Of a stretch of 64,000 bases of DNA, positions 1 through 8,699 are shown piece after piece. The DNA is from Caryophanales bacterium (GTDB lineage Bacteria; Bacillota; Bacilli; Paenibacillales; CANHCR01). The DNA lies in the NCBI GenBank assembly GCA_947459205.1, contig CANHCR010000005.1:1-64000 (forward strand), given 5' to 3'. The position numbers and the translations under genes are program-made. A model generated the notes under the pieces. The model made no database searches. It saw nothing but the letters and a program-made list of their open reading frames with translations, and was not told the DNA's origin. The stretch's first letter is position 1, and every line of letters starts with the position of its first letter.

Positions 1-1
1 A

Positions 2-58
2 GACGTTAAACTGGCTGCACATAACCTGAAACAGCTGGTCGCACGATATTCAAGATAA
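2..58 (+). CDS. C-terminal fragment of an upstream gene (…DVKLAAHNLKQLVARYSR*), product unknown
   Basis: Open frame from the window edge to TAA at 56-58, just before the nagE start. Confidence 0.4.
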   Translation, partial: DVKLAAHNLKQLVARYSR

Positions 59-77
59 AGAAAGGGGGCCGACCGAC

Positions 78-1955
78 ATGAACTGGATGGGAGGCCTGCA
101 ACAATTTGGACGGGCGCTGATGTTGCCGATGATTTCGCTGCCAGCGGTGGCGGTTTTGCTATGTCTTGCTGCGATTCCCTGGCAACAGTGGGGGATGGCC
201 GAGGTCAGTCTGTTTTTCGCTGATGCTGCGACCGCTATTTTGCAACATTTGCCGTATATTTTTGCCATCGGAGTTGCGCTCGGTTTAACCGAAAGCGCGG
301 GGATGGCGGGACTGGCCGCACTCGTCGGCTATTTTATTTTTGAACACCTGGTCGTAGATACACTGGAACTTGGCGTTGCCGGCGGCATCCTGTTTGGGGT
401 GCTCGCCGCCTTTTGCTACCATCTGTGCAAACATTTGAAGTTTCCTGAATCGGTACAGTTTTTCGGTGGTCCCCGCTTTGCCCCGTTCATGATGGCGCTC
501 GCTTCGCTCGTGTTGTCGCTCGTGCTCATTTGGATTGGTCCATTTTTGCAGTCTGCACTTGAATCGACGGGGCGATTGCTGATTGAGTTAGGCGGCTTCG
601 GCTCGTTTCTTTATGGCACAGTCCATCGGCTGCTTGTGCCGCTCGGTCTGCATCACATCCTCAACAACTTCACATGGTTTCAAGTTGGTTCCTTTGAACA
701 GCCGGACGGACAAATCTTGTACGGCGATATGCCGCGCTTTTTTGCCGGCGATCCCGAGGCTGGTCTGTACATGGCGGGCATGTATCCGCTGATGATGTTT
801 GCCGTGCCAGCGATTGCACTGGCTATGATTCATGAGGCGCGCAAGGAGGCACGGGCACACATCAGCAAAATTTTCATCACGGCGGCGCTAGCCTCGTTGC
901 TCACCGGTGTGACCGAACCGATTGAATTTGCGTTCGTGTTCATCGCTCCGTGGTTGTTCGTCATTCACGCTTTGCTCGCAGGCTCGATGATGTGGGTATG
1001 TGCCGCACTCGATATCCAGCACGGTTTCGCATTCTCTGCGGGTGCAATTGATTTTGTCCTTAACTTTCACTTGTCGAACAACGGCTGGCTGATTTTACCG
1101 ATTGGCGCTGCATATGGCGTTCTCTATTATTTGCTGTTTCGCTTTGCAATCCGCCGTTTCAAATTGCGCACGCCAGGTCGAGGCGAAATTTTGTTGCCAC
1201 AGGATAGTGGGGAACAAGTCGTTGATCATGCGCCGCTCATTCTCAATTCGCTCGGCGGCAAAGACAACATTGTCCGTATCGAGGCGTGCATCACGCGTTT
1301 GCGACTGACCTTGAAACAAGAGCGTCTGCTTGATGCGGACGGCTTGACTCGCCTTGGTGCGATGGGTGTCATTCGACTCGGAGGTGGCAATGTGCAGATC
1401 GTCTTCGGCACATATGCTGAATTGATCCGCGATCAGATGATGGAATGGATGAAACATGACTCGCAGACGGCTTCGTTCGTAGCTCCAGCTAATGGCCAGT
1501 TGATGCCACTTGCAGATGTACCGGATGAGGTATTTTCGAAAAAAATTCTCGGCGAGGGGATTGCCGTCATGCCTGAACAAGGTATGTTGGTCGCGCCGAT
1601 CGGCGGGGTCATTAAAAAAATATTTCCGACCGCTCACGCCCTGACGATGACCACGGACGACGGTTTAAACCTGTTGCTACACATTGGCATCGATACGGTG
1701 AAAATGAATGGTCAAGGCTTTGAATCGCTGGTTGCTGAACAACAAGTCGTTCGCCCAGGTCAAGCACTGATTCGCTTTGACCTTGAGGCGGTGCGTCAAC
1801 AAGCGGCTTCTGCATGCATAGTGATGACGGTTGTGAACAGCAATCGCATCGCTGCGCAGACGTTGTCGCCATATCGAGAAGTGAAAGCCGGCAAGCAAAT
1901 TGTGCTCACCTTGCAACTTCATGATGAAGCGGACGGTGGTGATCGCGATGTATAA
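78..1955 (+). CDS. nagE: PTS N-acetylglucosamine/glucose-type transporter, EIICBA fusion
   Basis: Polytopic IIC domain, IIB motif IEACITRLRLTLKQ, and IIA motif LLLHIGIDTVKMNGQGF. Confidence 0.85.
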   Translation: MNWMGGLQQFGRALMLPMISLPAVAVLLCLAAIPWQQWGMAEVSLFFADAATAILQHLPYIFAIGVALGLTESAGMAGLAALVGYFIFEHLVVDTLELGVAGGILFGVLAAFCYHLCKHLKFPESVQFFGGPRFAPFMMALASLVLSLVLIWIGPFLQSALESTGRLLIELGGFGSFLYGTVHRLLVPLGLHHILNNFTWFQVGSFEQPDGQILYGDMPRFFAGDPEAGLYMAGMYPLMMFAVPAIALAMIHEARKEARAHISKIFITAALASLLTGVTEPIEFAFVFIAPWLFVIHALLAGSMMWVCAALDIQHGFAFSAGAIDFVLNFHLSNNGWLILPIGAAYGVLYYLLFRFAIRRFKLRTPGRGEILLPQDSGEQVVDHAPLILNSLGGKDNIVRIEACITRLRLTLKQERLLDADGLTRLGAMGVIRLGGGNVQIVFGTYAELIRDQMMEWMKHDSQTASFVAPANGQLMPLADVPDEVFSKKILGEGIAVMPEQGMLVAPIGGVIKKIFPTAHALTMTTDDGLNLLLHIGIDTVKMNGQGFESLVAEQQVVRPGQALIRFDLEAVRQQAASACIVMTVVNSNRIAAQTLSPYREVKAGKQIVLTLQLHDEADGGDRDV

Positions 1956-3678
1956 AGGAATTGGGGTCTCACAAGGAATTGCTGTCAACAAAGCGTTCGT
2001 ACTGCGCGAAACCCAAATCGGACATTACGAGCTCGAATATGCACCAGCAGACAGTGTTACGGAATGGCGAAAACTGCAACAAGCGATGGATGAATCGCGC
2101 CGTGAAATTAAAAAGATTCGCGAGCAGAACAAGTATTTGAGCGCAGATGAGATGTGGATTTTTGATGCCCATCTAACGATTTTAGACGACCCACTCATTC
2201 ACAATGAATTGAAACTACTGGTCGAGCAACAAAAAAAATCGGCGTTGCATGCAGTGCGCGAAGTGATCAATCATTTTCAGCAGATGTTCGAAAAGATGGA
2301 AGATGAGTACATGCGTGAGCGGGCGCAAGATTTGCGTGATATTGGCAATCGTTTGACGCGCAATATTCTCGGGCAAAAAACTGAAGAACTGCCAGATGAC
2401 GAACCGTATATCTTGTTTGCTAGTGAGATTTCGCCGTCTTTGATGGCGCAACTTGATCCGCAACAAGTACAGGCGATTGTGGCAACGCATGGCAACCGCA
2501 CCTCGCACGTTTCAATCATTGCCCGTGCGCTCGGGATTCCATATGTCGTTAGGGTCGATGAGCGACTCGAACAAACGATTCGCAGTGGCGATGTGCTGGC
2601 GGTTGACGGCAATCGCGGAATCGTCGCGCACAACCCGGATGACGAAGAGCGCCTGCAGTTTGAGTTTTTGTGGCAGCAATTTCAAACCTACAAAGAAAAA
2701 TTATCGCGCCTAAAAAATGTTTCGGCTGAAACGGAAGACGGCTACGTCATTGAATTGTTGGCCAACATCAGCGCGATTTATGAACTAGATGTGGCGGTTG
2801 AGCAAAATGCTGCGGGCATCGGTTTGTACCGTAGCGAGTATTTGTTTATGGAACGAGCGAGTGCGCCAGATGAAGAAGAGCAGTATGCCGTGTATCGGAA
2901 GTTGCTCGCCTCGTTGCCCGGCAAACCGGTGACGATTCGCACGATTGATATTGGTGGCGACAAACATGCTCCGTGTTTGCCTTTGCCGAAGGAAGACAAT
3001 CCGTTTCTTGGGTTGCGTGCGATTCGCTTTTCTCTTAAACACCCGCTGCTGCTTCGCATCCAACTGCGCGCGATTTTGCGGGCCTCGGCACACGGTCCAC
3101 TGAAATTACTCATGCCGATGGTCAGTTCGCTTGAAGAAGTTATACAATTCAAACGGATTCTTACCGAGGTAAAAGATGAGCTGCGCACCGCTGTAGTCGC
3201 TTTTGACGAGCAAATCCCGCTTGGCGTAATGGTAGAAGTACCGGCGGTTGCCTTGATCATGCCTGAATTGGCGAGCGAGGTCGATTTTTTCAGCATCGGC
3301 ACGAACGACTTGGCGCAATATATGCTGGCTGCTGATCGAATGAACGAGCATGTTGCGCATGTGTATGACCCGTATCATCCGGCGATGATTCGTTTGCTAG
3401 CAATTGTCTGTAAAGCAGCGGAGGAGCATGGCAAACCGGTATCAGTGTGCGGTGAAATGGCGAGTGAATTGCTGGCATTGCCGCTATGGGTTGCACTTGG
3501 CGTCCATGAACTGAGTATGTCGGCTAGCCATTTGTTGCAGGTGAAAGAGACGGTACGCTCACTACGTAAACAAGAGTGCAGACACATTTTTGAACAGTTA
3601 CTTGCATGTCGCACGGCTGAGCAAAACCGCAATCTTTTAGAAGAAGCAAAACAAATTTGGAAACAACGACAACAATGA
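1948..3678 (+). CDS. ptsI: Phosphoenolpyruvate-protein phosphotransferase (PTS enzyme I)
   Basis: MYKGIGVSQGIAVNKA start; THGNRTSHVSIIARALGIP active-site His region; GLRAIRFSL and VSVCGEMAS C-terminal motifs. Overlaps nagE by 8 nt. Confidence 0.92.
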   Translation: MYKGIGVSQGIAVNKAFVLRETQIGHYELEYAPADSVTEWRKLQQAMDESRREIKKIREQNKYLSADEMWIFDAHLTILDDPLIHNELKLLVEQQKKSALHAVREVINHFQQMFEKMEDEYMRERAQDLRDIGNRLTRNILGQKTEELPDDEPYILFASEISPSLMAQLDPQQVQAIVATHGNRTSHVSIIARALGIPYVVRVDERLEQTIRSGDVLAVDGNRGIVAHNPDDEERLQFEFLWQQFQTYKEKLSRLKNVSAETEDGYVIELLANISAIYELDVAVEQNAAGIGLYRSEYLFMERASAPDEEEQYAVYRKLLASLPGKPVTIRTIDIGGDKHAPCLPLPKEDNPFLGLRAIRFSLKHPLLLRIQLRAILRASAHGPLKLLMPMVSSLEEVIQFKRILTEVKDELRTAVVAFDEQIPLGVMVEVPAVALIMPELASEVDFFSIGTNDLAQYMLAADRMNEHVAHVYDPYHPAMIRLLAIVCKAAEEHGKPVSVCGEMASELLALPLWVALGVHELSMSASHLLQVKETVRSLRKQECRHIFEQLLACRTAEQNRNLLEEAKQIWKQRQQ

Positions 3679-3690
3679 GGAGGAACGACG

Positions 3691-4224
3691 ATGGAATTGC
3701 AAGGAAAACAAGTGCTGTTTTTTGTTGATGATGAGTTTGAAGATTTGGAAATGTGGTATCCGATTTTGCGATTGCGCGAGTCCGGTGCGAAAATTACGGT
3801 GATTGGTCCGGAAAAACAAAAGAAATATATCGGCAAATATGGCGTACCGCTCGTTTCTGATTTGGCGTTTGATGAAGTGAAGTCAGAAGACTTCATTGGG
3901 CTGTATGTGACAGGCGGTTGGGCGCCTGACAAGTTGCGTCGCTATCCGGACGTATTGCGTTTGACGCGAGAGTTCCATGAGGCGAACAAGCCGATTGCAC
4001 AAATTTGTCATGCTGGTTGGGTGCTGATTTCGGCGAAAATTTTGAATGGGTATACCGTTACATCAACGCCGGGCATTCGTGATGACATGGAGAATGCCGG
4101 TGCTACTTGGATTGATGAGGAAGTAGTCGTTGACCGCAACCTTGTGTCCGGGCGTCGTCCGCCAGACTTGCCGGCTTTTACGAAAGCGTTTGTCGACAAA
4201 TTGGCGGAGTACGTTGGCAGCTAG
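3691..4224 (+). CDS. DJ-1/PfpI family protein (type 1 glutamine amidotransferase-like)
   Basis: DDEFEDLEMWYPILRLRESGAKITVIGP and AQICHAGWVL (nucleophile-elbow Cys). Confidence 0.85.
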   Translation: MELQGKQVLFFVDDEFEDLEMWYPILRLRESGAKITVIGPEKQKKYIGKYGVPLVSDLAFDEVKSEDFIGLYVTGGWAPDKLRRYPDVLRLTREFHEANKPIAQICHAGWVLISAKILNGYTVTSTPGIRDDMENAGATWIDEEVVVDRNLVSGRRPPDLPAFTKAFVDKLAEYVGS

Positions 4225-4233
4225 TAAAGAGTA

Positions 4234-4461
4234 GGGCCAAGCTTTCAGGCAAAACGGGCAAACGTGCCCGTTTTCTGGCCGACGAATGGTAGAAGAGAAA
4301 GTGACACACGAACTTGAAGACTTTCACTTCTACCGACTAGGGGCCAAACTTTCAGGCAAAACGGGCAAACGTGCCCGTTTTCTGGCCAACGAATGGTAGA
4401 AGAGAAAGTGACACACGAACTTGCAGACTTTCACTTCTACCGACTAAGGGCCAAACTTTCA
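4234..4461 (+). repeat. 107-bp tandem direct repeat, two complete copies (4234-4340, 4341-4447) plus a truncated third copy
   Basis: gggccaa recurs at 4234, 4341 and 4448 (exact period 107). Each full unit has two inverted repeats: aaaacgggc-aaacgt-gcccgtttt, and gtagaag..gaaagt…actttc..cttctac. Confidence 0.95.
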
Positions 4462-4547
4462 TAAAAACAAAAAATTCATATTTTCTTTGCAGGAATATCG
4501 CCCCTTAAGTCGAATATTATCATTTGACGAAGGGAGTGATACCGAAT

Positions 4548-4964
4548 ATGCAATGCCGTTGCGGACTACCGATGAATTTGATGCTGAGAACCGTTTTGTT
4601 CGCAAACAAAGTGACGGTTCATTGTGTGCCGGTTTTTTCCTGCCAAGAATGTCACTATAGTCAAATTCACCGCGAGGTAAAGTTGCATTTGTCGAATATG
4701 ATGAAGCAACTGGGCGCGAATCCGAAAAAACAAACGATTTATTTTCAAGATGTCAATGAGTTGGCAAAGTTGCTTTTCAGAGCCTCGGATCCCGAATTTG
4801 ACAATAACACGGTAAATGAAATCATACATTTACGCATCAATGAATTGCAAGATTTACTGCTCTTGGCGGAGTCAATCAATGACGAGGCATGGGTCGATGA
4901 GTTGCACGACCGGCTCGATCAGATTAGCGATTATTCGCGCATATTGCACGAGTGGTATCATTAA
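4548..4964 (+). CDS. Hypothetical protein with N-terminal CxC…CxxC putative zinc-binding motif
   Basis: MQCRCGLPMN…FSCQECHYSQIHREV; RBS-like gaagggagtgat upstream of ATG 4548. Confidence 0.6.
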   Translation: MQCRCGLPMNLMLRTVLFANKVTVHCVPVFSCQECHYSQIHREVKLHLSNMMKQLGANPKKQTIYFQDVNELAKLLFRASDPEFDNNTVNEIIHLRINELQDLLLLAESINDEAWVDELHDRLDQISDYSRILHEWYH

Positions 4965-4971
4965 ATTTACA

Positions 4972-5000
4972 AAAAACTGCTCGTGAGAGCGGTTTTTTTT
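4972..5000 (+). terminator. Intrinsic terminator
   Basis: aaaactgctc-gtga-gagcggtttttttt. Confidence 0.75.
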
Positions 5001-5112
5001 CAAGTAATTATGAAAAAAATGTGAAATTATTTGAAAAAACATTGAAAATTCGTTGAATTTCTCATTTTTTTGTCGTATGATAGCAATGTATTTCAGATTG
5101 GAGGTATGTCTT

Positions 5113-6123
5113 ATGACAGTTACCATTTATGATGTAGCCAGAGAAGCAGGCGTTTCTATGGCAACGGTTTCACGAGTAGTGAATAACAATACGAATGTCA
5201 AACCATTGACGCGTAAGAAAGTGTACGAGGCGATCGAAATGCTCGGTTACCGGCCAAATGCGGTAGCGCGCGGTTTGGCGAGCAAAAAAACGACGACGGT
5301 CGGTGTGGTCATTCCCGATATTTCGAACACGTTTTTCTCAGAGGTAGCGCGCGGCATCGAAGATATCGCCAACATGTACCATTACAATATTATTTTGTGT
5401 AATGCGGACAAGCGCAAAGAGAAGGAAATTCGCGTCATCAATACGTTGCTGGAGAAGCAGGTTGACGGCTTGCTCTTCATGGGCGGCACGGTCACCGACG
5501 AGCATCGCGATGCGTTCCGTACAACGAACGTGCCAATCGTGCTTTGTGCGACTTCGGAAGCGACGAATACATACGCTTCAGTTGATATTAATCATGAAAA
5601 AGCGGCTTACGATGCCGTTACGTTGTTGCTCAATCATGGGCATCGGCAAATTGGCTTCATTTGCGGTTCATTAGAAGACACGAACAATGGACTTGCGCGC
5701 TATAACGGATATAAGAAAGCGCTTGAATCGGCCGGCTTAGAGATGCGCGAAGAATTGGTGCGCATCGGCAACTTGCGTTATGACTCAGGTATCGACGCGA
5801 CCAAGTATTTCCTTGGTTTAGAGCCTCGCCCGACCGCGATCTTTACGGCGACAGACGAGATGGCGATTGGTGCGATTCATGCTATTCAGGATTTCGGTCT
5901 GCGTGTGCCACACGATATTTCCGTCGTCGGTATTGACAACATCCGCATGGCTTCGATGGTTCGTCCGCAACTGACGACCGTCGCTCAGCCAATGTACGAT
6001 CTCGGTGCGGTTGCGATGCGATTGCTGACCAAACTGATCAACAAAGAGACGGTTGAAGATACGCGGGTCATTTTATCGCATGAAGTGATTACCCGTAATT
6101 CACTCAGCCACGTCTACAAATAG
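5113..6123 (+). CDS. ccpA: Catabolite control protein A (LacI family)
   Basis: [72 protein letters not shown]; adjacent to acsA. GGAGG-like RBS before ATG 5113. Confidence 0.85.
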   Translation: MTVTIYDVAREAGVSMATVSRVVNNNTNVKPLTRKKVYEAIEMLGYRPNAVARGLASKKTTTVGVVIPDISNTFFSEVARGIEDIANMYHYNIILCNADKRKEKEIRVINTLLEKQVDGLLFMGGTVTDEHRDAFRTTNVPIVLCATSEATNTYASVDINHEKAAYDAVTLLLNHGHRQIGFICGSLEDTNNGLARYNGYKKALESAGLEMREELVRIGNLRYDSGIDATKYFLGLEPRPTAIFTATDEMAIGAIHAIQDFGLRVPHDISVVGIDNIRMASMVRPQLTTVAQPMYDLGAVAMRLLTKLINKETVEDTRVILSHEVITRNSLSHVYK

Positions 6124-6172
6124 TTGGACGAAAAGAGTTGCACGAATTTTACGTTACAGCGAGGAATCACTC

Positions 6173-6880
6173 ATGACGAAATACAACAAAATTGGCTTGA
6201 TTGGTGCGATGGTGGAGGAAATCGAAAAGTTCCACAGCCAATTGCTCGATTCGACGACTCGGCGCTACGCCGGCATTGATTTTACGGAAGGCTTGCTCGA
6301 CGGTCAGCGGGTCATCGTCTGCAAATCGGGCGTCGGCAAGGTGAATGCCGCGATGTGTGCGCAACTGTTGATTTCACAGTTCGCTGTCGATGCGGTGATG
6401 ATGACTGGCGTTGCGGGTGCGCTCGATCCGCGTTTGGACATTGGCGATTTGGTCATCTCCACAGATAGCATGCAACACGATATGGACGTTAGTGCACTCG
6501 GATTCGCGCGCGGTATCATCCCGTTTGCCGAACATTCCGTGTTTGCAGCCGATGCGGAATTGGTTCGCTTGGCACGCCTCGCCGCTGAACAAGAGCAGTC
6601 GGTGCAAACGTTGGCCGGAAGGGTGCTTTCGGGCGATCAGTTTATCGCCGATCGTGAAAAAGTAGCGATGTTTTATGAGCAGTTAGGCGGTTGTTGCACG
6701 GAGATGGAGGGTGCGGCAGTCGCACAAGTTTGCTTTCTTAATGAAGTGCCGTTCGTCATCATTCGCTCGATTTCTGATCGGGCTGATGGTTCGGCGCATG
6801 TCAATTTTGCCGAATTCACGCCGCTCGCAGCTGAACGTTCGAGCCGCCTCATTAATCGCATAGTCGCACAATTGAAATAA
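6173..6880 (+). CDS. mtnN: 5'-methylthioadenosine/S-adenosylhomocysteine nucleosidase
   Basis: KIGLIGAMVEEIEKF; CKSGVGKVNAAMCAQ; CTEMEGAAVAQVC; IRSISDRAD. Confidence 0.9.
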   Translation: MTKYNKIGLIGAMVEEIEKFHSQLLDSTTRRYAGIDFTEGLLDGQRVIVCKSGVGKVNAAMCAQLLISQFAVDAVMMTGVAGALDPRLDIGDLVISTDSMQHDMDVSALGFARGIIPFAEHSVFAADAELVRLARLAAEQEQSVQTLAGRVLSGDQFIADREKVAMFYEQLGGCCTEMEGAAVAQVCFLNEVPFVIIRSISDRADGSAHVNFAEFTPLAAERSSRLINRIVAQLK

Positions 6881-6908
6881 GCGTTGCCCGTTGACGCTTA
6901 TTTTTTTA
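6876..6908 (+). terminator. Intrinsic terminator after mtnN
   Basis: aataagcgt-tgcccgttg-acgcttatttttttat. Confidence 0.7.
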
Positions 6909-6915
6909 TAATGAA

Positions 6916-6930
6916 AAGCAAGCGCTTTCT
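6916..6930 (+). promoter_or_regulatory. Candidate cre site (CcpA-binding) upstream of acsA
   Basis: AAGCAAGCGCTTTCT matches WTGNAANCGNWNNCW with one mismatch, 40 nt upstream of the acsA ATG. Confidence 0.5.
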
Positions 6931-6969
6931 TTTCGGCGCTGAACAATCGATTTTTTTAGGAGGCAAACG

Positions 6970-8685
6970 ATGAATTTTGAAACAATGGCCGTCGAGCGGA
7001 CGGATGGAAATATGGACAATTACGAGAGTGTGAGGGCCGATTTTTCATGGTCAGAGGTGGAGCGCGAATTTTCTTGGTATGAAACGGGCAAAGTGAATCT
7101 TGCCTATGAAGCAATTGACCGTCATACATTGACGGAACGCAAACATAAAACCGCCTTGATCTATAGCGATACGACACGCGAAGAGCAGTATTCGTTTGAG
7201 GAGTTGCGCGTTCATTCGAATCGTTGCGGCAACATGCTTCGCAAGCTAGGCATCGGCAAAGGTGATCGCGTGTTTATTTTCATGCCGCGTCTGCCAGAAC
7301 TGTATTTTAGCCTGCTCGGCGCGCTGAAAATTGGCGCAATCGTCGGACCGCTGTTCGAGGCGTTCATGGAAACGGCCGTCAGAGATCGGATGGCTGACAG
7401 TGAAGCGGTGGCTGTCATCACGACGCCGCAGTTGCTTGGGCGTGTGCCTGTGGCCGAGTTGCCCGCTTTGAAACATGTGATTCTCGTCGGTGAAGACGTC
7501 TCGGGTGAGACTGGACATGTCGACTTTTATAAGGAAATCGCTAGCGTTTCGGACGAGTTGGAGATCGAATGGCTGACGCGCGAGGACGGCTTGATTTTAC
7601 ACTACACATCTGGCTCAACGGGAAAACCGAAGGGAGTTTATCATGTCCATAACGCAATGATTCAGCAATATTGGACGGGGCGCATTGTGCTCGATTTGAA
7701 AGCGGATGATATTTATTGGTGTACGGCTGATCCAGGTTGGGTGACTGGTACGTCCTACGGGATTTTTGCGCCGTGGCTGAACGGAGCGACGAATGTCGTG
7801 CGCGGCGGTCGTTTCAGTCCGCAAGATTGGTATCGGACGATTGAAAAGTATCAGGTCACCGTTTGGTATAGTGCACCGACGGCATTTCGGATGTTAATGG
7901 CGGCTGGTGATGAATCGGTCGCAGCGCATGATTTGCGTTCGCTGCGTCATGTACTGAGCGTAGGCGAGCCGCTCAATCCAGAAGTCATTCGTTGGGGGCA
8001 GAAAGTGTACGGCCAGCGCATTCATGACACGTGGTGGATGACGGAAACGGGCGCACAAATGATTTGCAACTATCCAGCGATGGCGATTAAGCCGGGTTCG
8101 ATGGGCAAACCGCTACCAGGCGTGGAAGCGGCGATTATCGATGATGCCGGCAATCTCCTTCCGCCATTGACGATGGGCAATTTGGCACTGCGTACGCCGT
8201 GGCCGTCGATGATGCGGCAGATTTGGAAAAATGAAGCGAAATACGCGGAGTACATGCGCATCCCGGGGTGGTACATCTCCGGCGATTCAGCATACATGGA
8301 CGAAGATGGCTATTTTTGGTTCCAAGGACGCATCGATGACGTCATCAACACAGCGGGTGAGCGCGTTGGTCCGTTCGAGGTAGAGAGCAAATTGGTCGAG
8401 CACCCGGCAGTCGCAGAGGCCGGCGTCATCGGCAAACCGGATGCGGTGCGCGGTGAAATCGTGAAGGCGTTCATCTCGCTCCGCCAAGGCTTCGAGCCAT
8501 CAGAGGAACTAAAAACAGAAATCGCGCGATTCGTCAAGGAAGGACTGGCCGCCCATGCTGCACCGCGCGAAATTGACTTTATCGAAAAGTTGCCGAAAAC
8601 ACGTAGCGGCAAAATTATGCGCCGCGTCCTCAAGGCGTGGGAATTGAACTTGCCGACGGGCGACTTGTCGACCATCGAAGATTAG
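6970..8685 (+). CDS. acsA: Acetate-CoA ligase (acetyl-CoA synthetase)
   Basis: AMP-binding motif YTSGSTGKPKGVYHVH; DTWWMTETGAQMICNYP; PKTRSGKIMRRVLKAWE C-terminus. Confidence 0.93.
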   Translation: MNFETMAVERTDGNMDNYESVRADFSWSEVEREFSWYETGKVNLAYEAIDRHTLTERKHKTALIYSDTTREEQYSFEELRVHSNRCGNMLRKLGIGKGDRVFIFMPRLPELYFSLLGALKIGAIVGPLFEAFMETAVRDRMADSEAVAVITTPQLLGRVPVAELPALKHVILVGEDVSGETGHVDFYKEIASVSDELEIEWLTREDGLILHYTSGSTGKPKGVYHVHNAMIQQYWTGRIVLDLKADDIYWCTADPGWVTGTSYGIFAPWLNGATNVVRGGRFSPQDWYRTIEKYQVTVWYSAPTAFRMLMAAGDESVAAHDLRSLRHVLSVGEPLNPEVIRWGQKVYGQRIHDTWWMTETGAQMICNYPAMAIKPGSMGKPLPGVEAAIIDDAGNLLPPLTMGNLALRTPWPSMMRQIWKNEAKYAEYMRIPGWYISGDSAYMDEDGYFWFQGRIDDVINTAGERVGPFEVESKLVEHPAVAEAGVIGKPDAVRGEIVKAFISLRQGFEPSEELKTEIARFVKEGLAAHAAPREIDFIEKLPKTRSGKIMRRVLKAWELNLPTGDLSTIED

Positions 8686-8699
8686 TCGAAAAGTTAAGA

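Noticed and set aside
4234-4461. CRISPR array interpretation of the tandem repeat
   Set aside because: The period is 107 bp with the whole unit repeated; there are no unique spacers and no cas genes nearby.
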